A stretch of 40,229 bases of DNA from Desulfatitalea sp. BRH_c12 (GTDB lineage Bacteria > Desulfobacterota > Desulfobacteria > Desulfobacterales > Desulfosarcinaceae): positions 1-40,229 of the forward strand of contig LADR01000059.1 of the NCBI GenBank assembly GCA_000961655.1, read 5' to 3'. Numbering within the stretch: the first letter of the stretch is position 1; each line of letters starts with the position of its first letter. The translations under genes and the position numbers were made by a program. The notes beneath the pieces were generated by a model. That model worked only from the letters and a program-made list of their open reading frames with translations, did no database searches and was not told the origin of the DNA. This document shows, in pieces, positions 10,468-18,209 of this stretch.

Positions 10468-10851
10468 GTCGGTTCCTTCCTGTCAGGTCGTTCGGGATCA
10501 GCCCATGGGATGATCCCGGCGTTGCGATGGAACGCATGTCACGCAGATGGTTCACTGGATGTTTGACTGGAGCGGTCTAAAGCGTTTCCGAAGAGTTGCA
10601 GGCGCATGGCAGGCAGTCAGAGAGGCATACTAAGAAGATGGTTTCGAGCGGTGGTTCTGAATTGAGCTGATGATGCATGTTACTGGATGATTCGCTGCTT
10701 TTCAAATCGTTTTTAGATCCCGCTGCAATTTTCAGCGTTCCCGATGCAGGTCTGGTATCAGGATGTGATTGCTTGGTCAGCCATGCCCGTCAATGCGGGC
10801 CAAGCCACGGGTGCCTGTCGATGATGGATCAAAGCCCAAGCGCGGTCGGTT
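10468..10851. other. Intergenic region between darB and pccB
   Basis: This 384-base gap holds no convincing gene. It should contain the promoter of the pccB-pccA operon (reading leftward), but I found no good sigma-70 or sigma-54 pair. A small inverted repeat, GGGATCA/TGATCCC with a 10-base loop, sits at 10494-10517, just upstream of the pccB ribosome site. A second imperfect hairpin (GCCCG/CGGGC inside GCTTGG/CCAAGC) lies around 10770-10805, just after darB; it lacks a T-run, so it is not a clear intrinsic terminator. Confidence 0.5.
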
Positions 10852-12012
10852 CTAAGTGTTCTGACCGGGCGCAACCACCTGCAGCAGCATGAAGCAATGG
10901 GCGAACCGGCCGCTTTCGGGAATGAAGCACAGCAGACGCTGTCCGGGCGATAACTGGCCGCTGGCAAAAAGGTCGGCCAGAATGATGAAGATCGCGGCGC
11001 TGCCGGTGTTGCCCTTGGTGGTTAAGTTGGTGAACCATTTGTCATAGGGAATTTCGAAGCCGACCGCGCGCATGCCTTCATAAAAACGCGGCCGGAAAAA
11101 GGCCGACGAATAGTGGGGCAGAAACCAGTCCACCGCATCCGGAGTAAGCTTATGCTTGCTGGTCGCCGCCGCCAGTGCACGACCCATCGTGGGCACGATA
11201 TGTTTGTCCAGGATCTTGATGTCCTGTCGGACATTGTAAAGATATTGTTTCTGTTCTTCGGGAATGGCTTCCATCTGGCGCCAGCCGGTCATGCCGCCGC
11301 CATCTTTTTTGACGCCGCCGCCGTACATGCAGGTTTCCAGCTCACCGGAAAAAGCGTAGTGTTCGATCCATTCAACGCGCAAAGACAGGCGATCGGCCGA
11401 CGGCGTATCGGATAGATAAACCGCTCCGGCCCCGTCCGAGAGCATCCAGCGTAAAAAATCGGCGTCGAAAAGACGTATGGGATTTTTTTCCAGGTCAGCA
11501 TTCGGGGCGCCGTCCATCGTGAAAAAGGCTGAGCGCATATAGGAGGAGGCCAGTTCGCTGCCGGTCGCCACCGCGTTTCGGCTGCAGCCCGCGGCAACAT
11601 TGAGATAGGCGAATTTCATGGCCGTCATGCCGGACAGGCAGATGCCGCTGGTAGTGACGGCTTCGCAGGGTGGCAGGCTGAGTTCTCCCATAACCATCAG
11701 GGCGTGTCCAGGAAAGTGCAGGTCGGGACTGGTGGTGCCGCAGCACAGGCATTCGATGTCATCGGTTTTAAAACCGGCATGAGGCCGCAGGCGCCGGATA
11801 GCCTCCGCAGTCAACTGGGCGTTGGTGTGCGTCAGGTGGCCGGTCGTGGGATCGATGGCGTAATGCCGCTGTTGGATCTGATTGTTGCGCAGCACGATTT
11901 TCTTGGTGCGTGATGGCAAGTTGTTCACTTTACCCAACACCGTTTCGATGTTCTGGTTGTCCACTGGCTGATTGGGCATAAAGGCGGCAACGTCCGTAAT
12001 GTATACACTCAT
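10852..12012 (-). CDS. darB: DarB-like ketosynthase III (dialkylresorcinol/cyclohexanedione synthesis)
   Basis: A 386-residue thiolase-fold ketosynthase of the KAS III type. The catalytic triad is visible: Cys125 in TSGICLSGM, His300 in FLPHYSS and Asn335 in KGNTGSA. The opening YITDVAAFMPNQPVDN, the block KIVLRNNQIQQRHYAID and HTNAQLTAEAIRRL match what I recall of DarB/StlD-type enzymes rather than FabH. These join two beta-ketoacyl-type chains into a 2,5-dialkylcyclohexane-1,3-dione. The ATG at 12012 follows AAGGAAGAG and overlaps the darA stop as ATGA, so the two genes are translationally coupled. The pairing with a DarA-like gene is the strongest support; DarB names a subfamily, so the exact chain lengths are unknown. 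Confidence 0.78.
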   Translation of the reverse strand: MSVYITDVAAFMPNQPVDNQNIETVLGKVNNLPSRTKKIVLRNNQIQQRHYAIDPTTGHLTHTNAQLTAEAIRRLRPHAGFKTDDIECLCCGTTSPDLHFPGHALMVMGELSLPPCEAVTTSGICLSGMTAMKFAYLNVAAGCSRNAVATGSELASSYMRSAFFTMDGAPNADLEKNPIRLFDADFLRWMLSDGAGAVYLSDTPSADRLSLRVEWIEHYAFSGELETCMYGGGVKKDGGGMTGWRQMEAIPEEQKQYLYNVRQDIKILDKHIVPTMGRALAAATSKHKLTPDAVDWFLPHYSSAFFRPRFYEGMRAVGFEIPYDKWFTNLTTKGNTGSAAIFIILADLFASGQLSPGQRLLCFIPESGRFAHCFMLLQVVAPGQNT

Positions 12013-13037
12013 ATGGCACTCTTCCTTATAGAACGCGGATTGGTGTGGTTGCTTCCGGCCGACCCGGCGGGCGGCTTGTGCACTGCCGAGGCAGGCGGGC
12101 AATGGCCGCACAGCCCTGCATTGTAACTGTTCTTTTCAAAGTAAGTCACCAGACTTCTGATCTTATCGTGCTTGAGATGCTGCAGTACGAAGGTGACCAT
12201 TGTTGCCAGAGGAGCAATGAGAAAAATCGCGGTGAACAGATATCCGATGAACAAGCGTAACCGCGGTTTGCGGGCAGGGGCTTTCGCACCGCCCTGTCGG
12301 CCGATAAACTTTGCCCAGACGGCAAATATTTTGGAAATACGCTGCTCGAAAAGGATGTAAGACGGTACAACGCGCACAGCCCCCCGGGGGATCAGTTCGG
12401 ATTGCACGTCGTCCCAGCGGTCGTTGTGCAAGGCGTTCAACAAGATGGGGCCGAAACGAGCCGCGTTAACGATATCGTCATCAGATATGCCCGCCTTGGG
12501 GAAAATTTTCAGGAATGGATCTTTGCGGCCGGTCAGCATCCAGGCGGTAATTGAAATGACGCCCAGCAGGTTAGGGGCGTTATCCTGGAGCACGATGTTC
12601 CCGGCGAGCCTTCCCTGGTGCCCAACGATGGCCGCCTTGACCTTTTCGTGGGCCTGCAACCACATGTTGCGGCATCCGATGATCGTCGTTACCGGGCGGT
12701 TGCGCATGACGCGTGCGGCTTCGGGGCTTTGCAGGAAAGCGGCGATCGGGATGCTTGGAGACAGGTACCATACCTGGTAAGCTAAAATGATGCCATCATA
12801 ATGGGCGTCGGGATCGAATTGCAGTGGTTCGAGCGGGCAGCCTCGCTGCTGCAAGGATTCAGGAAAAACGTCTGTAAATTCAAGGGCTGTCCAGGGAAAA
12901 GGATAGGGGGTGCGCGGGCGCAACTGCTCAAACACCAGTTGAACCTGCCCACTGTCCGCGAGGGGTTTTAGCACCGAATCGACAATTCGGGTCAGTTGCC
13001 CGGTTTGGGAATAGTAAACGACCAGCAGTTTCTTCAT
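12009..13037 (-). CDS. darA: DarA-like flavodoxin-fold dialkylresorcinol condensing/aromatizing protein
   Basis: A 342-residue protein. The N-terminus LLVVYYSQTGQLTRIVDSV is a flavodoxin-type phosphate-binding loop, followed by PRTPYPFPWTALEFTDVFPES and ILAYQVWYLSPSIPIAAFL. These features match what I recall of DarA proteins, annotated as dialkylresorcinol condensing enzyme and proposed to aromatize the cyclohexanedione made by DarB. A hydrophobic segment at about 260-287 (FIGYLFTAIFLIAPLATMV) suggests membrane anchoring near the lipid substrate, and a short basic tail follows. It is the first gene of the darA-darB pair, with a four-base stop/start overlap. No acyl carrier (darC) or aryl polyene genes are adjacent. 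The family call rests on recognition, so a generic flavodoxin-like protein is the alternative. Confidence 0.72.
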   Translation of the reverse strand: MKKLLVVYYSQTGQLTRIVDSVLKPLADSGQVQLVFEQLRPRTPYPFPWTALEFTDVFPESLQQRGCPLEPLQFDPDAHYDGIILAYQVWYLSPSIPIAAFLQSPEAARVMRNRPVTTIIGCRNMWLQAHEKVKAAIVGHQGRLAGNIVLQDNAPNLLGVISITAWMLTGRKDPFLKIFPKAGISDDDIVNAARFGPILLNALHNDRWDDVQSELIPRGAVRVVPSYILFEQRISKIFAVWAKFIGRQGGAKAPARKPRLRLFIGYLFTAIFLIAPLATMVTFVLQHLKHDKIRSLVTYFEKNSYNAGLCGHCPPASAVHKPPAGSAGSNHTNPRSIRKSAI

Positions 13038-13456
13038 TGTATGTCCAGTTTTCAGCAGGCGAACCAGGCGAAGCCACTGTCGAGCTCTATCCAGTCCTGT
13101 CCAATATTAAGTGGCAAAGTTACGCATTCGGGCGTATGCAGGAGCGAAAGGGGCTTCATTTTAACCGCATCATCCGCTCTGCAGAACCCCGCTCAAATAG
13201 CGAATATGCGCCTAAAAGTCAACGCTGTGAAATGGCACCCGCAGGGTAACGCATTTTGAAATTCAACTCTTTAAGCCTTCTCACCCCCATTTTTCGAAAA
13301 AGCTGCCGTTCACCGCAGGTGCGGACCTGAGGGGAGGTGCCCCCCCCGCGGCACTTAACCCGTTCGCCCCTACGAGTAGATAGGTCGGTAGGGACGGCCA
13401 GTCGCCCCTACCGACCATACGACCGTTCCTAATGCAACCAGTCCCGCTAAAGGCGC
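13038..13456. other. Intergenic region upstream of darA, without a gene
   Basis: This 419-base gap separates the DUF4410 lipoprotein gene from darA, both read leftward, and should contain the darA promoter; no convincing pair of boxes was seen. It has a G/C-rich hairpin-like stretch with a run of eight C at 13340-13347 and a separate palindrome at 13383-13416. Short frames here have no ribosome site and no recognisable content. Confidence 0.5.
13383..13416. repeat. REP-like palindrome downstream of the lipoprotein gene
   Basis: GGTCGGTAGGG at 13383-13393 is perfectly complementary to CCCTACCGACC at 13406-13416. The stem extends by two further pairs past one mismatch and has a six-base loop. 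A second CGCCCCTAC lies just upstream. Palindromes built on GTAGGGGCGA are common intergenic repeats in many bacteria. It lies 40 bases beyond the stop of the DUF4410 gene and could stabilise or end its mRNA, although it has no T-run. Confidence 0.7.
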
Positions 13457-14050
13457 TTACTTGGTGGAATTGACAGCGGCAATATAATCGGCGACGATTT
13501 TGCCCATGTCGTTGAGCATGGAATGATCGGTCGATCCGCCACTATAGGTGGCGCCCCAGGCGTTGTTGGCTGTGGATAACTTCTCCTGGCGTACCACCTT
13601 GCCTGTTGCACCGTCGATTAATTCCAGGTCGAGCGCAACATTGGAACTGCCGGCAAACACGCCTCCCCATATGCGTGCGGCACTACTGACTATTCGCATT
13701 TCGGTGACCGTGGCCTTGAGCAGGAGGGCCTTGGCATCGGCTTTGCCCGCTTTGGCCATGCCAATTTCACTGAAGCTGTTTTTCATGCTCAGTGCGGTCA
13801 TCATGCTATGTTGCACATCCCCGGCCGCTGCCGGATAATCCTTGGCGATTTCAGGCGTGCTGCTGAAAGCATAACACATCAGTTTGGTGTAGCTTTTGGG
13901 TAATTTGACGGCAACGGGCGCAGCGGCTTTTTCCTCAGCGGTATCCGTTTCAGAATTGGCCTGCTGCCCGGCGCACGCATTCAATGCAATCGCAAGCAGT
14001 GCCATGCAAGCATAAAACATCAGGGCCCTTAGTCCAACGGGGTGTTTCAT
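13457..14050 (-). CDS. DUF4410-type lipoprotein
   Basis: A 197-residue predicted lipoprotein. The signal peptide MKHPVGLRALMFYACMALL ends in a lipobox LNAC, so the mature protein starts at a lipidated Cys followed by GQQANSETD, a flexible acidic linker. The body has an alternating pattern with MSMKNSFSEIG-like and VTEMRIVSSAARIWGGVFAGSSNVALDLELID segments, ending DMGKIVADYIAAV, which fits the DUF4410 family (function unknown, envelope-associated). The start at 14050 has AAGGAGG eight bases upstream; an upstream in-frame start at 14125 would bury the signal peptide. It is monocistronic as far as visible. Family assignment is by recognition and moderately sure. Confidence 0.75.
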   Translation of the reverse strand: MKHPVGLRALMFYACMALLAIALNACAGQQANSETDTAEEKAAAPVAVKLPKSYTKLMCYAFSSTPEIAKDYPAAAGDVQHSMMTALSMKNSFSEIGMAKAGKADAKALLLKATVTEMRIVSSAARIWGGVFAGSSNVALDLELIDGATGKVVRQEKLSTANNAWGATYSGGSTDHSMLNDMGKIVADYIAAVNSTK

Positions 14051-14149
14051 CGGTACAACCTCCTTTTTCAACGGGAACGGGTAAAATGCTACTGAATTCG
14101 ACAGTCTCGTGATAATATCGGCCAACGAAAAAATAAAAAAAGTTTTTTC

Positions 14150-14249
14150 TGGTTATCCACTTCGGTCAAGTAAGATACGGCGTGGGGTGACGTAGGTGCC
14201 AATCCCGAATACACTTTGCCAATAGTCACTGGAGCGAACTGGATAACCA
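14150..14249. repeat. 100-bp inverted-repeat element
   Basis: TGGTTATCCA at 14150-14159 is matched by TGGATAACCA at 14240-14249, and the complementarity continues inward imperfectly for about 25 positions (20 matches) on each side. A-rich and T-rich tracts flank it on both sides (14134-14149 and 14250-14260). The centre carries GTGCCAATCCCGAA (14196-14209), the same core found in intergenic DNA at 31438. The element could be a small hairpin repeat or a bidirectional terminator. Confidence 0.6.
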
Positions 14250-14449
14250 AAAGTTTTTTTTAGTGTGCGGATTCGGCCGTGCTCGTTTCTTATGGTGATC
14301 ATCAGGCGGCAGGGGGCCCCCAGGGGCTTTTCTGTCGCGATCCATACCATGATTTTCGTGTCGGGGTGCTTTGATCCATCTTTTCCATGTTGTCTGCTAT
14401 TGAACCGTCCGTATTTTGAATTAGGTTTGTAGAGATTGGCCTTCATCAT
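14153..14449 (-). CDS. Doubtful small ORF, 98 residues
   Basis: An open frame of 98 residues with a basic, hydrophilic composition and no recognised domain. Against it: there is no ribosome site before the two ATG codons at 14449/14446, and its last 30 codons run through the 100-bp inverted repeat, with the stop codon lying inside the left repeat arm. For it: it is the only sizeable frame in 14051-14611, and the frame is uninterrupted. It may be spurious or a degraded gene. Confidence 0.25.
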   Translation of the reverse strand: MMKANLYKPNSKYGRFNSRQHGKDGSKHPDTKIMVWIATEKPLGAPCRLMITIRNEHGRIRTLKKTFGYPVRSSDYWQSVFGIGTYVTPRRILLDRSG

Positions 14450-14611
14450 GCGCAGGTATGCATAGCCGCTTAAATGGCAAAATGACTTTGCGCAACATAT
14501 AAGATGTCGGCGTGCGCCGTTGGTTTATGTCAGAGTCAGTCACTTCCGCGTCCGTTACACCTGTCCACAAAACGCAAGAAAAAAGATACTCTTGAAGAAA
14601 GAGGGCACCCA

Positions 14612-17422
14612 ATGCAGAATGAAAATTCCGGCAGACCTTGGAGGGGAAGGGTTCTCGTCATTTTGCTCCTGCTGGTCGGCGCGATTGGATTGATCGTACT
14701 GCTCAGCATGCTGGCAATTGATTATCTTGTAGATGTCTATTGGTTCGAATCGCTTGGTTACGGATTTTACTACTTGCAGCGTAAGCTTTACCGCTATGCG
14801 GTATTTGCCGGTGTTGTCGCCCTTTTCTTTGCAATCTTCTTTTTGAATTTGCGTATTGCCGGACGACTCCTCGCGTCGCCGGAACAAACCGCTACCGCAG
14901 TGGAAGGACGGCCACAGCGCCAGCGATTGCTCGACCGTTTCCGTACAGGAGCGACCCTGCTCTATGGAGGGATTGCCCTGGTGCTCGGCATCCTGGTGGC
15001 CTTGCCGGCGTTTCATTCGTGGGAGAAATTCCTGTTTTTTATTTTCGGTCCTTCTTCCGGCGTGGCGGACCCTTTCTTTGGCCGTGACATCTCCTTTTAT
15101 CTTTTCAGGTACCCGGTTTACACCCTTTTGCAAGAATGGTTGCTTATCGCATTCGCCGTGCTGTTGGCCTGCGTTGTGATCATTTATGCGATGGACAGCG
15201 GTTTTTTAACGAACTATCGGCGGCTGTCCAAGGGCGCCCGCTACCATCTGGGCGCCCTGGTCATGATCCTGATTCTGATCGTAATCTGGGATTTTGCCTT
15301 GCAACGTTACGCCCTGGTCTATGACAGCAGCAATCTGCCGACCTTCTCAGGGCCCGGCTATGTCCAGATGTATGTCACCTTGCCACTGATCTGGGCGACG
15401 ATGATTCTGCTGGCGGCGGTGCCCCTTTCTTTATTGGTCATCTTATACACGGGCCGTGGAAAATGGGTGACGATTGGTCTGGCCGCCGGCCTCGGCCTGG
15501 TGTTGCTGTTGCGCGGCACCGATTTCCCGCATCGTATTGTTGCCGATTACGTGGTCAAACCCAACCAATTGTCCAAAGAGGCCCGTTACATAGCCCGCAA
15601 CATTGAAGCCACTTTGGATGCCTATCGTTTAAACGATGTCGAAATGCGCGACTTTATACATGAACGGTTCCCCACGGACGCCCCTGCGCTTGAGGTCCAG
15701 GATATGCTGCGCAATATACCGGTTTGGGATGAAGAAACGCTTGAAGCCGTTTTCCAGCAGCTACAGGAGTTGCGTGCGTATTACATTTTCCCACCGGTCA
15801 GCGTTGCACGCTATTCGGTGGACGATAGGTATCATCAGGTGTTCCTGGCGCCACGCGAAATCGATTATGACAACCTGCCGGGCTCGGCGCAGAATTGGAC
15901 TAATCGGCGTCTGACCTATACGCATGGCTACGGAACAGTCATGGTTCCCGCCAGCCAGGACGGCGGCAGTCCTATGACCTGGTTTGTGCGCGGCGTGCCG
16001 CCCGTTGCGGAGTATGGGCTTGAAACGAGCCAGCCGCGCGTTTATTTCGGCCTCGGTGCCTATGATTATGTTATCGCGCCCAATAGTTCGGGAGAATTGG
16101 ATTATCCGCAAGGCAACGACAATGTGATGTACACCTACGAAGGCAATACCGGCGGTGTACCGATTGGCTCGCTATTTAAAAAATTCATATTCGCCTATTA
16201 CTTCAAGGATAAAAATATCTTTTTCACCACCAAGACCACCCGCGAGAGCAAGATTTTATATCGGCGGAATATCTTGGAACGCGTTCGCCACCTGCTACCC
16301 TACCTCCGGTTGGACGAGACGCCCTATGCGGTACAAACCCCTTCGGGGATCTACTGGTTTATCGACGCGTACACGACTTCGACCTATTATCCGGCGGCGG
16401 CGCCGTTTCTGACGCCGGATACCGATTACAACTACATTCGCAATTCAGTCAAAATTGTCGTCAATGCCTTTGATGGCAGCGTTGATTTTTACGTGTATGA
16501 TGAAAATGATCCGATTATTCAGGCTTACCAGCGGATGTATCCTGGATTTTTCAAGAACAAAGAGGACATGCCGCAGGAGTTGGCCGCCCATGTGCGTTAT
16601 CCCAAAGACATTTTCAACGTCCAGATGCGCATCTATGCACGCTATCACCAGACCGATCCGAGTGTTTTCTACCAGCAGGAGGATTTATGGACTTTCGCCG
16701 ACACGATCATCGATGATCGCGTGGTGCCATTTCAGCCTTACTACTTGACGCTGAACCTGATTGAGGAACAAAGACCCGATTTTCTGCTCTTGCTGCCGAT
16801 GATGCCCAGGGGGCGCAACAACCTGAGCGCTTTGGCCTTGGCTGGATCCGATCCGCCCCATTATGGCCGGATCGTGATTTACAACTTCCCGAAAGGCGAA
16901 TTGGTTTACGGTCCGGAGCAGATCAACGCCATCATCAACCAGGACCCTGAAATTGCCGAGATGTTCACCCTGTGGGACCAGTCCGGATCTTCAGTGCGGC
17001 GCGGCAAAATGATTATTTTGCCGTTCGAAAATTCGGTTCTGTTCATCCAACCGGTCTATCTGATCGCCCGATCCGCAATCAAAATTCCGGAACTGCAGCG
17101 CCTGATCATGAGTGAGGGCCAGGTGGCCGTGATTGAGTCTTCCCTGGATGCAGCGTATGCCAAGCTTCAGGAGCGCATCGATGCGGAAAGACAACAACTG
17201 CGCAGGCGTTATCCCGGCAGGGCGCCTGCAGATCAAGTGCCCCAAGCGCCCGAGCAGCCCACCGGCCCTGCCGAATCGGATTCGGCACCGGCTGAACCGC
17301 CGAAAGAACCGAACGAAGAACCGGAGGACCGGCGCGATGGCCCGCGTCAGGAACCAGGCGGGCTGAATGAACGGCCGGCAGACGCGCCCGAGCGCGCACC
17401 TGCCTCCGACGAAGAACAATAA
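14612..17422 (+). CDS. UPF0182 family large membrane protein
   Basis: A 936-residue protein. The first third holds seven predicted transmembrane helices (for example VLVILLLLVGAIGLIVLLSM and YAVFAGVVALFFAIFFLNL). The soluble part begins with FPHRIVADYVVKPNQLSKE and contains conserved UPF0182 (COG1615) blocks such as PVSVARYSVDDRY, TYTHGYG, GVPPVAEYG and MYPGFFKNKEDMP. The C-terminal 60 residues are a Pro/Glu/Ala-rich, very acidic tail. The biochemical function of the family is unknown. The ATG at 14612 has AGAGGG at a suitable distance; longer in-frame starts upstream lack a ribosome site and would add a basic leader. A small membrane-protein gene follows after 21 bases, probably in the same transcript. 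Confidence 0.9.
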   Translation: MQNENSGRPWRGRVLVILLLLVGAIGLIVLLSMLAIDYLVDVYWFESLGYGFYYLQRKLYRYAVFAGVVALFFAIFFLNLRIAGRLLASPEQTATAVEGRPQRQRLLDRFRTGATLLYGGIALVLGILVALPAFHSWEKFLFFIFGPSSGVADPFFGRDISFYLFRYPVYTLLQEWLLIAFAVLLACVVIIYAMDSGFLTNYRRLSKGARYHLGALVMILILIVIWDFALQRYALVYDSSNLPTFSGPGYVQMYVTLPLIWATMILLAAVPLSLLVILYTGRGKWVTIGLAAGLGLVLLLRGTDFPHRIVADYVVKPNQLSKEARYIARNIEATLDAYRLNDVEMRDFIHERFPTDAPALEVQDMLRNIPVWDEETLEAVFQQLQELRAYYIFPPVSVARYSVDDRYHQVFLAPREIDYDNLPGSAQNWTNRRLTYTHGYGTVMVPASQDGGSPMTWFVRGVPPVAEYGLETSQPRVYFGLGAYDYVIAPNSSGELDYPQGNDNVMYTYEGNTGGVPIGSLFKKFIFAYYFKDKNIFFTTKTTRESKILYRRNILERVRHLLPYLRLDETPYAVQTPSGIYWFIDAYTTSTYYPAAAPFLTPDTDYNYIRNSVKIVVNAFDGSVDFYVYDENDPIIQAYQRMYPGFFKNKEDMPQELAAHVRYPKDIFNVQMRIYARYHQTDPSVFYQQEDLWTFADTIIDDRVVPFQPYYLTLNLIEEQRPDFLLLLPMMPRGRNNLSALALAGSDPPHYGRIVIYNFPKGELVYGPEQINAIINQDPEIAEMFTLWDQSGSSVRRGKMIILPFENSVLFIQPVYLIARSAIKIPELQRLIMSEGQVAVIESSLDAAYAKLQERIDAERQQLRRRYPGRAPADQVPQAPEQPTGPAESDSAPAEPPKEPNEEPEDRRDGPRQEPGGLNERPADAPERAPASDEEQ

Positions 17423-17443
17423 CACTTAGAATGGAAGAAAAAG

Positions 17444-17893
17444 ATGCAAAACAATCAAACCGGTACCATTAAAAAGGGGCGGGTACATGGGTATGCCCGA
17501 TCCATGCGAACGATAGCAGATTTCTGGTCGCGCTATGTCGTGTGGATCCAGGCGATTTACTACTTGGTAATGGGTCTTTGGCCACTTCTCAATATCATGA
17601 CCTTTCAGGAGGTTACCGGTCCCAAAACCGATCTGTGGCTGGTCAAAACGGTGGGGTTGTTGCTTATCGTTGTCGCTCTGGTGTTGATCCTGGCAGCCTA
17701 CCGGCAACGCATTCACCTGGAAGTTGCGGTTCTGGCGCTCGGCAGCGCCCTGGTGTTGATCATGGTCGAGTTGGTATATGTCTTTATTGGTACGATATCA
17801 CCCATATACTTGCTCGACACACTGTTCGAAGCATTGCTGATCGTGGGTTGGTTCAGGCGTGGAGAGCATTGGATGCGCAACGAAAACACTTGA
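17444..17893 (+). CDS. Small four-helix membrane protein, unknown function
   Basis: A 149-residue protein with four predicted transmembrane segments: YVVWIQAIYYLVMGLWPLL, LVKTVGLLLIVVALVLILA, LEVAVLALGSALVLIMVEL and a fourth around SPIYLLDTLFEALLIVGWF. I do not recognise a named family. The ATG at 17444 has GGAAG six bases upstream and lies 21 bases after the UPF0182 stop, so the two are probably cotranscribed. Its stop codon overlaps a candidate -35 box (TTGACT, 17890-17895) for the riboswitch transcript that follows. Confidence 0.75.
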   Translation: MQNNQTGTIKKGRVHGYARSMRTIADFWSRYVVWIQAIYYLVMGLWPLLNIMTFQEVTGPKTDLWLVKTVGLLLIVVALVLILAAYRQRIHLEVAVLALGSALVLIMVELVYVFIGTISPIYLLDTLFEALLIVGWFRRGEHWMRNENT

Positions 17894-17919
17894 CTTTTCT
17901 TTGTGGACTGTTGTAGCTA

Positions 17920-18088
17920 CCCACCAGCTTGTGGCCCGTTGGGCCTTGATAGGGAAGACGGTGTGAATCCGTCGCGGACCCGCCGCCGTAACCGAGGACG
18001 AACGCCGATAGTATGTCACTGTCCGCAAGGATGGGAAGACGCGGCAAGTAGAACGATTCGGAAGCCGGAAGACCTGCTTGCTTGCGAT
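17920..18088 (+). promoter_or_regulatory. Cobalamin (adenosylcobalamin) riboswitch
   Basis: The leader shows the ordered conserved blocks of the B12 riboswitch: AGGGAAGACGGTGTGAATCC at 17951-17970, the internal GACCCGCCGCCGTAACC segment, TCACTG at 18016-18021 and GGATGGGAAGACG just after, then the B12-box-like AGCCGGAAGACCTGC at 18063-18077. It precedes two cobalamin-synthesis genes on the same strand and is followed by an intrinsic terminator, so binding of the coenzyme should switch transcription off. The ends are estimated from the outermost conserved blocks. Confidence 0.92.
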
Positions 18089-18145
18089 TTGTTCTTTACT
18101 CCTCGTGGTATGGGAGTCTAGATATTTTCAGGGATTAAAAACGGT

Positions 18146-18182
18146 ATCCCCGGACCTGCCCGCAGGTCCGGGGATTTTTTTT
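18146..18182 (+). terminator. Intrinsic terminator of the B12 riboswitch
   Basis: A perfect 14-bp stem, ATCCCCGGACCTGC (18146-18159) against GCAGGTCCGGGGAT (18162-18175), with a two-base loop, is followed by a T-run through 18182. It stands between the riboswitch and the CobD-CobQ start codon. The upstream GGGAT at 18131-18135 can pair with ATCCC at 18146-18150, which would break the terminator stem and could act as the antiterminator. Confidence 0.92.
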
Positions 18183-18209
18183 GCCCAAATGCATATTAAA
18201 GGTGGCCCG

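Noticed and set aside
10494-10517. Small GGGATCA/TGATCCC hairpin as a terminator
   Set aside because: It is upstream of pccB rather than after a gene, and it has no T-run.
14504-14611. Longer N-terminus for the UPF0182 protein
   Set aside because: The extension has no ribosome site and adds a basic leader before the first membrane helix that does not fit the family.
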